Shown here one piece after another: positions 27,301 through 39,208 of a stretch of DNA of 64,000 bases (its first letter is position 1; each line of letters begins with the position of its first letter). The stretch covers positions 713,050 through 777,049 of the forward strand of contig SRUQ01000002.1 of assembly GCA_004791255.1 (NCBI GenBank). Reading direction: 5' to 3'. The notes under the pieces are model-generated. The model did no database searches. It was not told where the DNA came from and saw only the letters and a program-made list of their open reading frames with translations. Origin of the DNA: a bacterium M00.F.Ca.ET.205.01.1.1. GTDB lineage: Bacteria > Pseudomonadota > Alphaproteobacteria > Rhizobiales > Rhizobiaceae. Made by a program: the position numbers and the translations under genes.

Positions 27301-30300
27301 CTCGGCCGGCAAGCGCAGGAACGGATCGGGATAGATCAGGTAGCGCGCCAGTTTCTGCACATTGGCGGCATCGGTCAGGCTGAGACCGAGATGCCGCGTC
27401 TGCACCTGGCTGCGGGTCCAAGCGAGCATGGCCTGGCGGGCAAAGCTCTCCTGATGGTCAAGCCGGTTCATCGCCTCCTCAAGCTCGGCGCGGTTGGCCC
27501 CGACGACGGTCCAGAAGGTCAGCGAGATCTTCTTGTTGGCGGGCACGCGCACCTGGCGGCGCAGCGAGGCGATCGGATCGAGCGTAAAGCCGGAATGGCC
27601 GCCGAGCCTCGCGCCGGAATCGAAGGCGGCTGCCTCGGCGATCGTTCGGCCACGGCCAATGAAGGCGCGCCTGTCGGTCTCGGCTTCGGCATCGCGCGCC
27701 GGGCCGGACGGGTCGGTGACGAAGTGCACCAGGGCGACATCGGGCTCGCTGGTCTCGCGCTTGCGCCGGGTCGCGAAGATCGCGCCATTGTTGGCGGCGA
27801 TTTCGGTTTCCACGAACATCTTCGAGAAAGCCGGATGCGCGTTGTCGGAGGCTTCAGAGCCCAGCACCAGCTCGGCGAACGACGTTACCTCGATGTGGCG
27901 GTCGGTCGAGCCCTCGTTGAAGAGGGTCACGCGCCGGCCCTCGCCATTGCCTTCCGAGACGACGATGCATTCGACCTCGGAGCGCAGCGTGCCGACCGAT
28001 TTGACGAAGCTCGCCTTGTCGTCGGAGAACAGGGTCTGCGCCTTCTCCTCGGCAGCTCGCTTCGGTTCCGTGGTGGCCGACCACCAGTCGCCGCTGCTGG
28101 CGTCGCGCAGAAAGATGTAGGAGCCGAGCCGGTCCTCGACCGGATCCGGCTGCCAGCGCGTGACGGAAAGATCGCCCCAACGGCTGTAGCCCGAGCCGGT
28201 CGCGGTGACCATCACCGAATAGCGGCCGTTCGACATCACATTGGTCGAACGCAGCGCCCGCTGTGGGTCGAGTACGATGCGAGTGTCCGGGCTTTCGGTC
28301 TCCGTCTCGTCCTTGGCGCGCTCGTCGGCCTCGGTCCTGACGGTCGCGGTCGGGATGTCGCGCGGCGCCCTCTCCTGCAGCAGAAGCTCGGCCGATTCGA
28401 TGACCGGATCGCTGTGAAAGCGGTCGCGCATCCGGCCTTCGAAGATGGCGTCGGCGACCGCCACGATCGACATGCCGGAATGGTGCGCCATGTAGTTCTG
28501 AACCACGGAATGATTGGTGCCTTCGGGCACGCGCTGCGGCGTGAAGTCGACCGCGTCGTAATAGCCATGGCGGCCAAGCGCGCCGATCTCGCGCAGGCGC
28601 GCAAGGTTCTGCACGGCTTCACGCGGGTTGAACTGCGCCGCCAACACGGTGGCGTAAGGCGCGATCACCGTGTTCTGGCCGAGGCCGCGCTTCAGGCCGA
28701 GGCCGGGGACGCCGAAATTGGTGTACTGGTAGGTCAGTTCGCGGTCGCGGGCATTGTAGGCTGCTTCCGAAATGCCCCACGGCACGTTCTTCTGGCGACC
28801 ATACTGGATCTGGCGCTTGATGATCAGCTTGCTGGTCTGGTTGAGAATTGAGCCTTGCGGCTCCTTCATCACCAGCGGCGGCATCAGATATTCGAACATC
28901 GAGCCGGACCAGGACATCAATGCGCCCTGGAAGCCGATCTCGACGATCGGGCGGCCAAGCCGGAACCAGTGCTCGGTCGGCAGGTCGCCCTTGGCGATGG
29001 CGAACAGGCTGGTCAGACGCGCCTCTGAGGCGAGAAGATCGTAGCAGCTTTCATCGAGCTGATGTTCCTCGACCCGGTAGCCGATCGACAAAAGCTTGCG
29101 CTCCGGCCGCATCAGGAAGGCGAACTCCATCTCGAAGGCGTAGCGGCGCGTGCGCTCGCGCAAGGTCAAGAGCTTGGCGCGCAACGCTTCGACGGCGTTG
29201 TCGTCGCTGTGGGCATCGTGCACATGCGCTTCGCAGGTCGCTTCCAGCCTCGCCGCCCAGTCGACGATGACATCGCTTTGCGGCGATGCCGCCTCGGTGT
29301 GGATGGCGGTGGCGAGCTTGCGGATTTCGCCGGCCAGCACCGCCAAATTGATGGTGCGGATCGAGGCCATTTCCGGCTGCGCCTTGATCGTGTCGACCGC
29401 GCGCCGCATGCCGTCGAGGCGATCGACCAGGCGCTGGCGCAACGGCCGCAACTGGCGGCGGTCATCAGGTAGATCATCAAGACTTTCGCTGAGGATGGTC
29501 ACAGTGTCGAGGATGCCCTCGAAATCACCCTGGAGATGAACGGAAGGCGCCTCGGCCCATTCGGCACAGGCCGCCGCCACCGCCACCAGATGGCCGGCGA
29601 GATTGCCGCTATCGACTGCCGAGATGTAAAGCGGATAGAGCGGCTTCAGCGTCGTGGTGTCATACCAGTTGAAGAGATGGCCGCGGCTGCGCGGCATGCT
29701 CTCGATGGTCGACATAGTGGCGTCGATGCGGGTGATGGCATCGGACAGGCTGATCCAGCCGAAATCGCGGGCCGAAACGACCGACAGCAGATAGACGCCG
29801 ATGTTGGTCGGCGAGGTGCGCGGCGCCACCACCGGCGCCGGGCTTTCCTGGAAATTGTCGGGCGGCAGGTTGTGATGCTCTGCCGTCACGAAGGTTTCGA
29901 AATAATGCCAGGTGCGCCTTGCCACGGTGCGCAGCGCGTGGATATCGGCCTGCGAGATACGCAGCCGGTCCTCGGTTTCGGCTGAGCGGCTGATCCAACT
30001 GGCGATCGCCGGCGAACCGATCCAGAACAGGGCGAAGAAGAAAGCGACGAAGGCGCCGGTGGAATCGGCCAGCACCGGGATGGCGAGGCCGACAAAACCG
30101 ACGATCACGGCGCCATACATCATGCCGTAGTAGGAGCCGACATCGTTGTCGCCCGCCTTGTGCGCCTGCGAGGCGGTGCGCCATTCCAAAAGGTTCTGCC
30201 GGCTGACGAACAGCCGGTAGAGCGTGCGCACGATGGCGTCGCCCATCATCCACGCATTGTGCGCCATCAGCACGATCTTCAGCGCCACCATGGCGGTGCC

Positions 30301-32949
30301 GAAAGCGACGTCGCGCGCCAGCGCCGAGAAATGGCCGCGCGGCGTCTGGTCGCCGCTCTTGGGCAGGATGGCGTTGACGACATCGAAGGTCGGGGCCATG
30401 AAAAGGCTGAGGATCAGCAGAGCCTGCCATTGCGCGGCCTGCGTGAAGGGCAGCAATGTCCAGCCGGCGATCGCAGCCATCACCCAGAAGGTCGGCGTCA
30501 GCGAGCGGCGCAGATTGTCCACCATCTTCCAGCGCGACAGCGCCGGAACGCCGGAACGCGGATTGAAGATGTAGCCCAAAAGCTGCCAGTCGCCACGCGC
30601 CCAGCGGTGATGGCGCGAAGCATCGACCGAGTAGCGGGTCGGATAGTCCTCGACCAGCTCGACGTCGGTGACCAGCGCCGCGCGCGCCAGCGCGCCTTCG
30701 AGCAGATCGTGGCTGAGGATGGTGTTTTCCTCGATGCGGCCCTGCAAGGCGGCTTCAAAGGCATCGACATGATAGAGGCCCTTGCCGGTGAAGGAACCGT
30801 CGCTGAACACGTCCTGGTAGAGATCCGAGACGGCGAACACGTAGGGGTCGAGGCCGCGATTGGCCGAGAAGACACGCTGGAAGAACGATGCTTCGTCGCC
30901 TGATGTCAGCGAGGCGGTGATGCGCGGCTGCAGGATCGTGTAGCCCGACGTGACGACGCGTTTGGCGGCATCGAAATGCGGGCGGTTCAAGGGATGGCAG
31001 AGCTTGCCGACCAGGGTCGCGACCGCGTCGCGGGTGGTGCGCGTGTCGGCGTCGAGCGTCATCACATGGACGACGTTTTCCGGCAGCGGTACTTCGAGCG
31101 GCAGGAAGGTGGTGTCGCTGTCGCCGCGCAGCAAAAGATCAAGCTCGTGCAGCTTGCCGCGCTTGCGCTCCCAGCCCATCCAGCAGCCCTGCGCGGCGTT
31201 GTAGAGCCGGCGCCGGTGCAGGATGTAGAAGCGCGGAGCGCCTTCCGAGGGATAGCGGGCGTTGAGGCGGGCGATCTCGGCGCGGGCATAGTCGAGGATT
31301 TCGGTATCGGCGGCATCGATCTCGGTCTTGCTGTCGGGCCAGTCCGACAGCAGCGCGAAGTGGATCTCGTCAGCCAGATTGGCCAGATAATGCACCTCGA
31401 TGTTGCGGATATTCTCCTCGACATCATCGCGCGAGCCGATCAGCGATGGCACGACAACCAGGGTGCGCGCCTCGGCCGGCACGCCATGCCGGTAATCGTA
31501 GCCGATGAGGCGCGTCGGCTTGAGGAACAGCGAAACCACGGTGTTGAAGAAGGCCAGCGCGCCTTCGCTCGCCGGCACGGCGAACAGGGCCAGCATCAGG
31601 ACTATCGACGGCACCGACAGGCCGAGATTGGCGAGCGCATTGCCGGAGACGATGAGGAGCAACGCGGTCAGCGCAAAGACCGGCAGGACGATACCCAGCC
31701 ATCCGGTCTTGGTGAAGGTGCGCTTGACCGTCTGGCTGACGGTCGGCCGATAGCCGATCTCCTTTTCCAGCTCCAGCCGGCGCGGACCGACGACAAAGAA
31801 ACCGACATCGGTATGGGCCGATGCCGCTGCAGCGGCATCGGGGCCTGCCTCCGCATTCTCGGCGGCCACCTGATCGGCCAGTTCGATGGCCTTTTCGGCG
31901 ACGCGGTACTCCGAAAGATCGGAGCGGCGCGCCAACTCCTCGATCGCGGTGCGGTACTGGTCGCGCGAGAAAAAGTCGAGCGCGGCGAAATCGGTGCGCT
32001 CGCGCAGCACCGTGTCGATGCGGCTGACGCCTTCGAACCATACCGTCCAGTCGACGTCGTTGATGAGACGCAGGCCGCGGACGATATTGCCAGTCGTGAC
32101 ATTGCCGCTGGACAGCGTCTGATGCTCGGAAATGATGATTTCCTCGGCATCGGAGCCGGTCTTTTCCAGTTCGCCTTCCAGCCACTCCAGCGCCTTGCCG
32201 GCGTTCTGCGATCCGTCGCGCAAGCGATAGAGCAGTTGCGTGGCAAAGGTGGTGTCGTGCGCATGGGCGCTGAAATGGGCGAGGATCGCCTGCCGGTCCG
32301 GGTTGTCGTCGGTCGCCAACACCTTGTCGGCCACATCGTTGGCGATCTGGCGCATCTGGCGGGTGCGATTGACCCTGACTGCCAGGCGGCGAAGGTTCTC
32401 GATGAGGACGAAGCGCAGCAGCGAGGGCAGCGCCCAGAGTTCGCCGATCTTCAGCGGCTCGACCGACTGGAAGCCCTGGACGATGGACTTGAACATGGTC
32501 GCCGAGACCGAGCTGTCGGAATGCGCGACATAAGTCCAGGCCAGCGCCAGCGCGCGCGGCACGGTGCCGCCATTTGGCAGTTTCAACGTCGGCAATTGCC
32601 GGTAGAAGCGGCGCGGCAGGTCGCGCTTGACCTGAAAAATGGTTTCCTCGATCAGATAGTTGTTGTCGAGCAGCCATTGCGCGGCCGGCGTGATGGTCTC
32701 GCCCCGCGCCTGCGCGGCATTGGTCGACCGGTAGACTTCAAGGATCTTCTTGGCGCTGTCGCGGATGCGGGCCTGGAAGTCGAATGGTATCAGGCCGAAC
32801 AAATCCGTCAGATCGCCATTGGCCAGGCTTTCGCCAAGCTGCCGAAGCCGTTCCTCCGGCAGGAAGATGGATCGTATCGGCTCTTCCGTAATGGCCGGGA
32901 AGCTCGCGCTTGTCTTCTCGATCTGGGCAGGATTCGTCTGAATATTCAT
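24379..32949 (-). CDS. ndvB: Cyclic beta-1,2-glucan synthase NdvB/ChvB
   Basis: A 2856-residue inner-membrane enzyme that starts, elongates, length-controls and cyclises beta-(1,2)-glucan from UDP-glucose. Family architecture is complete. An N-terminal cytoplasmic region leads to membrane helices near 420-480. A GT84 glycosyltransferase domain follows with VMTLDADTRTTRDA near 630 and HHRWARGDWQLLGYIFNPR near 780, then further membrane helices near 820-1000. Two glycoamylase-like/cyclisation regions come next. A C-terminal GH94 phosphorylase-like domain includes the catalytic Asp loop LILGGDWNDGMNRVG near 2530. The ATG at 32949 (MNIQTNPAQ) is preceded by GGAA. ndvA, the exporter, follows on the same strand. 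No frameshift is seen along its 8.6 kb. Confidence 0.97.
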   Translation of the reverse strand: MNIQTNPAQIEKTSASFPAITEEPIRSIFLPEERLRQLGESLANGDLTDLFGLIPFDFQARIRDSAKKILEVYRSTNAAQARGETITPAAQWLLDNNYLIEETIFQVKRDLPRRFYRQLPTLKLPNGGTVPRALALAWTYVAHSDSSVSATMFKSIVQGFQSVEPLKIGELWALPSLLRFVLIENLRRLAVRVNRTRQMRQIANDVADKVLATDDNPDRQAILAHFSAHAHDTTFATQLLYRLRDGSQNAGKALEWLEGELEKTGSDAEEIIISEHQTLSSGNVTTGNIVRGLRLINDVDWTVWFEGVSRIDTVLRERTDFAALDFFSRDQYRTAIEELARRSDLSEYRVAEKAIELADQVAAENAEAGPDAAAAASAHTDVGFFVVGPRRLELEKEIGYRPTVSQTVKRTFTKTGWLGIVLPVFALTALLLIVSGNALANLGLSVPSIVLMLALFAVPASEGALAFFNTVVSLFLKPTRLIGYDYRHGVPAEARTLVVVPSLIGSRDDVEENIRNIEVHYLANLADEIHFALLSDWPDSKTEIDAADTEILDYARAEIARLNARYPSEGAPRFYILHRRRLYNAAQGCWMGWERKRGKLHELDLLLRGDSDTTFLPLEVPLPENVVHVMTLDADTRTTRDAVATLVGKLCHPLNRPHFDAAKRVVTSGYTILQPRITASLTSGDEASFFQRVFSANRGLDPYVFAVSDLYQDVFSDGSFTGKGLYHVDAFEAALQGRIEENTILSHDLLEGALARAALVTDVELVEDYPTRYSVDASRHHRWARGDWQLLGYIFNPRSGVPALSRWKMVDNLRRSLTPTFWVMAAIAGWTLLPFTQAAQWQALLILSLFMAPTFDVVNAILPKSGDQTPRGHFSALARDVAFGTAMVALKIVLMAHNAWMMGDAIVRTLYRLFVSRQNLLEWRTASQAHKAGDNDVGSYYGMMYGAVIVGFVGLAIPVLADSTGAFVAFFFALFWIGSPAIASWISRSAETEDRLRISQADIHALRTVARRTWHYFETFVTAEHHNLPPDNFQESPAPVVAPRTSPTNIGVYLLSVVSARDFGWISLSDAITRIDATMSTIESMPRSRGHLFNWYDTTTLKPLYPLYISAVDSGNLAGHLVAVAAACAEWAEAPSVHLQGDFEGILDTVTILSESLDDLPDDRRQLRPLRQRLVDRLDGMRRAVDTIKAQPEMASIRTINLAVLAGEIRKLATAIHTEAASPQSDVIVDWAARLEATCEAHVHDAHSDDNAVEALRAKLLTLRERTRRYAFEMEFAFLMRPERKLLSIGYRVEEHQLDESCYDLLASEARLTSLFAIAKGDLPTEHWFRLGRPIVEIGFQGALMSWSGSMFEYLMPPLVMKEPQGSILNQTSKLIIKRQIQYGRQKNVPWGISEAAYNARDRELTYQYTNFGVPGLGLKRGLGQNTVIAPYATVLAAQFNPREAVQNLARLREIGALGRHGYYDAVDFTPQRVPEGTNHSVVQNYMAHHSGMSIVAVADAIFEGRMRDRFHSDPVIESAELLLQERAPRDIPTATVRTEADERAKDETETESPDTRIVLDPQRALRSTNVMSNGRYSVMVTATGSGYSRWGDLSVTRWQPDPVEDRLGSYIFLRDASSGDWWSATTEPKRAAEEKAQTLFSDDKASFVKSVGTLRSEVECIVVSEGNGEGRRVTLFNEGSTDRHIEVTSFAELVLGSEASDNAHPAFSKMFVETEIAANNGAIFATRRKRETSEPDVALVHFVTDPSGPARDAEAETDRRAFIGRGRTIAEAAAFDSGARLGGHSGFTLDPIASLRRQVRVPANKKISLTFWTVVGANRAELEEAMNRLDHQESFARQAMLAWTRSQVQTRHLGLSLTDAANVQKLARYLIYPDPFLRLPAEAIASGLGKQSSLWPTSISGDFPIFLVRIGDVADLEIVAQALRFQEYMRTRGMMIDFVVVNEQASSYVQDLQRAVESLCENSRLRGKELGPRQHIFAVRRDLMDEVTYKTLLAVARVVLHTRNGTIFDQIERAEAAALQSRDAAPQAALPVAPQAVAWLAPGEGRADGTGLSQWNGFGGFEGDGRHYVVRLAGQSTTPQPWINVISNASFGFHTSAEGAAFTWSRNSRDYQLTPWSNDPVSNRPGEGIYIYDHASGRAFSPIAAVVRDASMTYETWHGQGFSTFRSKRGPLSMDLTHVVDPVDPVKISRLRIQNAGPVPARLRIYAYAEWVLGGHRSRTAATIVPSRDAATGALLAQNPYGLDFSERVAFLAADGGVHSVTTDRFEFLGRHGTSELPQAVLSGAALSGRVEAGDDPCAAIARDIDIPAGGDVTLLWLLGDADSTEEASALVQKHRGKDFDKRLADNERDWRGFLDTIQVETPDKALDAMVNHWLPYQSLACRIRARSAFYQASGAFGFRDQLQDTLALLAHEPKLARDQILNAARRQFPEGDVQHWWLPRTGAGVRTLISDDVVWLAHATVRYLTVTGDATILKEQLPFIDGQALGEGEHDAFFTPETLKKTASLYDHCARALDLAIARSSSAGLPLILGGDWNDGMNRVGEHGKGESVWLGWFLLKTLGDFAAVAKTEGDAKRAQAWAKHADVLKRALESTAWDGEWYRRGSFDDGTPLGSRTSQECKIDSIAQSWSVLSGEGDPARSTTAMQQATKLLVDDEFKIVKLFTPPFSKTEKDPGYIKSYPPGVRENGGQYTHAATWFVIALAEMGQTDEAYRCFSMLNPVNHATDAASAELYRVEPYVVAADIYAGDGHATGNKGGRGGWTWYTGSAGWLYRAAVEGILGIERRGKQITFKPRLPSHWDGYAATLKMLDAEVKLRVIRDKKTKSISLEVNGSKTKSAAFTPKAGEKAEVVVRIPE

Positions 32950-33238
32950 TGAAAATTCCGTATGCGGGCGGGTCGCGGCGTCACCGCCACGGCAATGGCC
33001 CTAAAACCGGTTCAAATGCAATTGGTTGCATCAACCCCTATGCCGAAAGTTTGTTTCCGCACCACGACAGGGCGTCCTCTTTCGACCAAACTCAAAGACG
33101 AGCGCCCCACGCTCCCGTCAGGATCGACCGACGGAGAGGATTCGGGCTTTTTCGTGATGCCGCCTCTAGCTTACGCTATATTTCGCCGGCATCGCGATCA
33201 TGTTTGGAAACAGGCGGTAACCGTTGGCGCGAAATGCG

Positions 33239-33817
33239 TCAGTCCGCGGCGGCGATCCGGATCACGAACAGTGTCGCATACTCAGCGGGTTCAACCCGCA
33301 GGGCCAAGGCCTCAGGCCCGAGCAGCAGCGTGTCGAGCGGTCCGAGGCGAATGGACCCGGCACCGGAAAAAACGACTTCGCCCTTGTGACAGAGGATGAG
33401 GGTTGAACCCTCCTTGGTCGCGATTTCCATTGGGGTCGAAATCGCCAGGTGCTCGACCTGATGCAGCATGCGGCCGCGGCGGGTCATGACGTTGAGATCG
33501 GTGATCGGACCGGCAATCAGCGCCGCACTCGTCGGGAGGTCGGCTGGAAAGGAAAACGGCTGCGAAGACGCCGTCAGCCGCGCCGGCGGCTGGCCGGCGA
33601 CATCGAGCACGATCCCCTCGCCCTCCAGCACCGACAGCGTACGGTCGATGCCGGCAAAGCTGGAGAACGGCCCGCCGCCCTCGACGCGGGCCATGGAGAC
33701 GCGCCAGTCGAAATTGTCGAGCCCGGCGCCGTCGGGCGAGACGACGACCTCGGTCGTCGTGCCGCCGCCGTTCTTCCACGGCATGACGCGGTAGTCGGCG
33801 GCACGAAGGATGCGCAT
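33239..33817 (-). CDS. hutD: HutD/Ves family protein of histidine utilisation
   Basis: A 192-residue double cupin-like protein of the HutD family, thought to limit or govern hut pathway activity, possibly by binding formylglutamate. Recognisable lines are YRVMPWKNGGGTTTEVVVSP at the N-terminus, FDWRVSMARVEGGGPFSSFAGIDRTL, and TDLNVMTRRGRM. It is the last gene of the minus-strand hut operon and starts four bases after hutU ends, so it is co-translated. The ATG at 33817 fits the family start. Confidence 0.9.
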   Translation of the reverse strand: MRILRAADYRVMPWKNGGGTTTEVVVSPDGAGLDNFDWRVSMARVEGGGPFSSFAGIDRTLSVLEGEGIVLDVAGQPPARLTASSQPFSFPADLPTSAALIAGPITDLNVMTRRGRMLHQVEHLAISTPMEIATKEGSTLILCHKGEVVFSGAGSIRLGPLDTLLLGPEALALRVEPAEYATLFVIRIAAAD

Positions 33818-33821
33818 GGTG

Positions 33822-35492
<1,671 letters not shown>

Positions 35493-35529
35493 GTCGTCAT
35501 TCCCTTCAAAATGGAGGCGCGGCGAGGCG

Positions 35530-36351
35530 TCAGCGCTCAGCCCATGAAATCGCGGTTTCGAGGATGGTCTTCAGCGTGGCCCGGATCGGCGCGGCATAGG
35601 TGGGGTCATAAGGCACCGGCCAGTTCTCCGGTGAGCCCTTTTCCGCCGGCTCGCGCATGTAGCCGCGGTTGGAAAGCTCCATCTGCAGCGCATGGACGCC
35701 GTTCTGCGGCTGGCCGAAGCTGCGGGTGATCCAACCACCCTTGAAACGGCCATTGACCACCCAGCTTTCGCCTGTGCCGGCCAGTATTGCGGCTACCTTT
35801 TCCTGCAGCACCGGATCGGTGCTCTTGCCGTCATTGGTGCCAAGATTGAACACCGGCAGCGTGCCTTCGAACAGGCGCGGCAGGACCGAGCGGATCGAGT
35901 GGCAATCGTAGAGCACTATTCTTTCGTGCATGCCGCGCAGCCGGTCGATCTCGGCCTGCAACGCGGCATGATACGGCACGAAATAAGTCTCGCGGCGCTG
36001 GTCGACCTCGGACGGGGTCGGCTCATCCCCCATGCGATAGATCGGGTCGCCGTCGAAAGTGTCGGTGGGGCACAGGCTGGTCGTTGCCTGGCCGGGATAG
36101 AGCGAAACGCCTGATGGGTCGCGGTTGACATCGATGACGGTGCGCGAGATCGCGGTATGGACAATTGTCGCACCGAGATCCCTGGCGAAATCATAGAGCT
36201 TGTCGATCCCCCAGTCGCAGTCGCGGCGGCCGAGCCATTGCGAGACCAGACGGTTGTCGAGGCCGGCGAGATCGATGCCGGTGTGCGGGATCGACACCAG
36301 CAGCGGTGCAGTGCCTCGGCTGACGGTGAGCCAGGATGGCGTAGCCATCAT
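35530..36351 (-). CDS. hutG: N-formylglutamate deformylase
   Basis: Hydrolyses N-formyl-L-glutamate to glutamate and formate, the last step of the HutF/HutG route. The 273-residue protein shows the family zinc-amidase motifs [14 protein letters not shown] near residue 20, [14 protein letters not shown], and [17 protein letters not shown]. The C-terminal [15 protein letters not shown] carries a conserved Glu. The start codon overlaps the hutH stop as ATGA (36348-36351), which points to translational coupling. Confidence 0.94.
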   Translation of the reverse strand: MMATPSWLTVSRGTAPLLVSIPHTGIDLAGLDNRLVSQWLGRRDCDWGIDKLYDFARDLGATIVHTAISRTVIDVNRDPSGVSLYPGQATTSLCPTDTFDGDPIYRMGDEPTPSEVDQRRETYFVPYHAALQAEIDRLRGMHERIVLYDCHSIRSVLPRLFEGTLPVFNLGTNDGKSTDPVLQEKVAAILAGTGESWVVNGRFKGGWITRSFGQPQNGVHALQMELSNRGYMREPAEKGSPENWPVPYDPTYAAPIRATLKTILETAISWAER

Positions 36352-37889
36352 GCAGCCCCCGCAACAGAGGGCAGCGCTATCGCGCTCGCCGCATTCACGG
36401 CGGCGCCGCTGCGCACCATGGCGATGGCCTTTTCCATGTCGGGGTGGAAATGGCGGTCGTTGTCGAGATGCGGCACCTCGGCCCGGACCAGCTTGCGCAC
36501 GGCTTCGAGCGCGGCACTGGAGGCGAGAGGCTGATGGAAGTCGCAGCCCTGCGCGGCGGCGAGCAATTCGATGCCAATCACCGCAGTGGCATTCTCCACC
36601 ATGCCGATCAGCCGGCGCGCGCCGTGCGCGGCCATCGAAACATGGTCTTCCTGGTTGGCCGAGGTCGGGATCGAATCGACACTTGCCGGATAGGCTCTCT
36701 GCTTGTTTTCGGAAACAAGGGCAGCCGCCGTCACCTGTGGGATCATGAAACCGGAATTCAGGCCGGGCTTCGGCGTCAGGAAGGCCGGCATGCCCGACAG
36801 CGCCGGATCGACCAGCATGGCGATGCGGCGTTCCGACAGCGAGCCGATCTCGCAGACCGCGAGCGCGATCATGTCGGCAGCGAAAGCCACCGGCTCGGCG
36901 TGGAAATTGCCGCCCGACAGGGCCGTGTCGTCCTCGGCGAAGATCAGCGGATTGTCGGTGACGCCGTTGGCCTCCGTGCCGAGCGTGTCGGCCGCCTTGC
37001 GCAGCACGTCGAGGGCGGCGCCCATCACCTGCGGCTGGCAGCGCAGGCAGTACGGGTCCTGCACGCGCTCGTCGCCGACACGGTGCGATTCACGGATGGC
37101 GCTGCCGGCCATCAGATTGCGCAGCGCATCCGCCGTCTCGATCTGCCCGCGATGTTTGCGCAACTGATGGATGCGCGGATCGAAAGGCGCGTCCGAGCCC
37201 TTGGCCGCGTCGGTCGACAGTGCACCGGCAACCAGCGCCGACTGATAGAGCACTTCGGCCTCGAACAGGCCGGCGAGCGCGAAAGCCGTCGAGAACTGGG
37301 TGCCGTTGAGCAGCGCCAGGCCTTCCTTGGCGCCGAGCGTGACCGGCTCCAGCCCGTGCGAGACGAAGGCGACCTTGGCCGGGAAGCGGCCATGCGGCGT
37401 GAAGCATTCGCCGACACCGATCATGACGGCCGTCATGTGAGACAGCGGGGCAAGGTCGCCGGAAGCGCCGACCGAGCCTTGGGCCGGCACCACTGGGATG
37501 ACGTCATTGGCCAGCATCGCTTCCAGCAAGTCGATGGTCTGCGGCCGAACGCCTGAGGCGCCCTGCGCCAGGCTCGCGAGCTTCAGCGCCATCATCAGCC
37601 GAACGACGGCGACCGGCATCGGCTCGCCGACGCCTGCGGCATGGGAGAGCACGATGTTGCGCTGCAAGGTCTCGAGATCCTCGGCGGGAATGCGCACGCT
37701 GGCCAGCTTGCCGAAACCGGTGTTGATGCCATAGACCGGCTCGCCCTTGGCGACGATGCGCGCCACGGCCTCGGCGCTCGCCCTGATCTTTGGCCGGCAG
37801 GCATCGTCAAGCCTGGGAACGGCGCCCCGATAGATAGCGCGCCAGTCGGCAAGCGTCGCGTTGCCGGGTTTCAGTACGAGTTCGGTCAT
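36348..37889 (-). CDS. hutH: Histidine ammonia-lyase
   Basis: Deaminates histidine to trans-urocanate, the first step of the pathway. The 513-residue protein contains the Ala-Ser-Gly triad in [18 protein letters not shown] that cyclises to the MIO cofactor, the N-terminal [11 protein letters not shown], and [14 protein letters not shown] and [10 protein letters not shown] from the active site. The ATG at 37889 (MTELVLKPG) overlaps the hutI stop as ATGA, and its own stop overlaps hutG in the same way, so the three genes are tightly coupled. Confidence 0.97.
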   Translation of the reverse strand: MTELVLKPGNATLADWRAIYRGAVPRLDDACRPKIRASAEAVARIVAKGEPVYGINTGFGKLASVRIPAEDLETLQRNIVLSHAAGVGEPMPVAVVRLMMALKLASLAQGASGVRPQTIDLLEAMLANDVIPVVPAQGSVGASGDLAPLSHMTAVMIGVGECFTPHGRFPAKVAFVSHGLEPVTLGAKEGLALLNGTQFSTAFALAGLFEAEVLYQSALVAGALSTDAAKGSDAPFDPRIHQLRKHRGQIETADALRNLMAGSAIRESHRVGDERVQDPYCLRCQPQVMGAALDVLRKAADTLGTEANGVTDNPLIFAEDDTALSGGNFHAEPVAFAADMIALAVCEIGSLSERRIAMLVDPALSGMPAFLTPKPGLNSGFMIPQVTAAALVSENKQRAYPASVDSIPTSANQEDHVSMAAHGARRLIGMVENATAVIGIELLAAAQGCDFHQPLASSAALEAVRKLVRAEVPHLDNDRHFHPDMEKAIAMVRSGAAVNAASAIALPSVAGAA

Positions 37890-39115
37890 TGTCCTCTCCA
37901 GATGCGGGCGTGCAGCGGGTTGAAACCCATGCGGTAGACAAGTTCGGCGGGTCGCTCGATGTTCCAGATCGCCAGATCGGCGGATTTTCCGGTCTCCAGC
38001 GTGCCCGTCCCTTCCAGCAATCCCAGCGCACGTGCCGCCTCGCGGGTGACCCCGGCGAGGCATTCATCGACCGTCATGGCGAACAGCGTCGCCGCCATGT
38101 TCATGGTCAGAAGCAGCGAGGTCAGCGGCGAGGTGCCGGGATTGTTGTCGGTGGCTACCGCCATCCTGACACCATGCTGGCGGAACAGGTCCACCGGCGG
38201 CTTCTTTGTTTCACGGATGAAGTAGTAGGCGCCGGGCAGGATCGTCGCCACGGTGCCCGCTTTGGCCATCGCCGCGGCGCCCGCATCGTCGCTGTATTCG
38301 AGGTGATCGGCGGACAGCGCTCCGTAGCGGGCGGCAAGTTCGGCGCCGTGCAGGTTGGACAGCTGGTCGGCATGAAGCTTTACCGGCAGGCCGAGCGCCT
38401 TGGCCTTGTCGAAGACACGCGCCATCTGCTCCGGCGAAAAAGCGATGCCTTCGCAAAAACCGTCGACGGCATCGGCCAGGCCTTCGGCGGCTACCGCCGG
38501 CAGGATGGTTCCGGCGACGAGGTCGATGAAGGCGTCCTTGTCGCCCTTGGCTTCGGGCGGCAGCGCATGGGCGGCCAGACAGGTCGTGCGGATTGTCACC
38601 GGCCGTTCGCCGCCCAGCCGGCGGGCAGCACGCAGCGACTTTTTCTCATTGTCGAGATCGAGGCCGTAACCGGACTTGACCTCGACCGTAGTGACCCCCT
38701 CGGCCATCAGCGTATCGAGGCGCGGCAGGGTCTGGGCCACCAGTTCGTCCTCGCTGGCGGCACGCAGCGCCCTGACCGAGGAGACAATGCCGCCGCCGGC
38801 CCTGGCGACCTCCTCATAGGTGGCGCCGGCCAGCCGCATCTCGAATTCGTTGGCGCGGTTGCCGGCATGGATAAGATGGGTGTGGCAATCGATCAGTCCG
38901 GGCGTGATCCAGCGGCCACCGCAGTCGATGGTTTCACCCTGGGCGAGCGCCGCCGGCATGTCGGCCTCGGCGCCGGCATAGGCGATCAGCCCGTCTCGCG
39001 CCGCGACCGCGCCCTTCTCGACGATACCCAGTCCGGCCGCACTCTCGGCCATTGTCGCCAGGCGCGCATTGCGCCAAAGGCGAAGCCCTCCTGCCCTGCT
39101 CTGTCCAGCCATCAT
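37886..39115 (-). CDS. hutI: Imidazolonepropionase
   Basis: Opens the ring of imidazolone propionate to N-formimino-L-glutamate (third step). The 409-residue amidohydrolase has metal-binding [24 protein letters not shown] near the N-terminal third, [10 protein letters not shown], a His in KLHADQLSN, and [15 protein letters not shown] with the catalytic Asp. It is the first gene of the leftward hut operon although it acts third. The start at 39115 ([10 protein letters not shown]) follows ACGGAAAAG. It is divergent from hutF across a short promoter with a HutC-type palindrome. Confidence 0.96.
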   Translation of the reverse strand: MMAGQSRAGGLRLWRNARLATMAESAAGLGIVEKGAVAARDGLIAYAGAEADMPAALAQGETIDCGGRWITPGLIDCHTHLIHAGNRANEFEMRLAGATYEEVARAGGGIVSSVRALRAASEDELVAQTLPRLDTLMAEGVTTVEVKSGYGLDLDNEKKSLRAARRLGGERPVTIRTTCLAAHALPPEAKGDKDAFIDLVAGTILPAVAAEGLADAVDGFCEGIAFSPEQMARVFDKAKALGLPVKLHADQLSNLHGAELAARYGALSADHLEYSDDAGAAAMAKAGTVATILPGAYYFIRETKKPPVDLFRQHGVRMAVATDNNPGTSPLTSLLLTMNMAATLFAMTVDECLAGVTREAARALGLLEGTGTLETGKSADLAIWNIERPAELVYRMGFNPLHARIWRGQ

Positions 39116-39140
39116 CTTTTCCGTTTGATTGGATGGCGAT

Positions 39141-39154
39141 TATGTATATACATA
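39141..39154. promoter_or_regulatory. Candidate HutC operator in the hutI/hutF divergent promoter
   Basis: TATGTATATACATA is a perfect 14-bp palindrome, and its core TGTATATACA matches the TGTA-TACA type site known for HutC of pseudomonads. It lies in the 93-bp region between divergent hutI and hutF, and hutC itself is in the hutF transcript, which suggests urocanate-relieved repression of both arms plus autoregulation. Confidence 0.8.
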
Positions 39155-39208
39155 TTAAGACGCACTGCAAGTGCTATTGTTATCGACGAACCGGATTCGG
39201 AGACGAGC

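Noticed and set aside
30976..32952. Long plus-strand open frame opposite ndvB
   Set aside because: A mirror of the high-GC ndvB codon pattern. No family match, while the minus strand encodes a complete NdvB.
37889..39208. Long plus-strand open frame continuous with hutF
   Set aside because: It is antisense to hutI. HutF homology begins only at the GTG at 39209, which has its own GGAG ribosome binding site.
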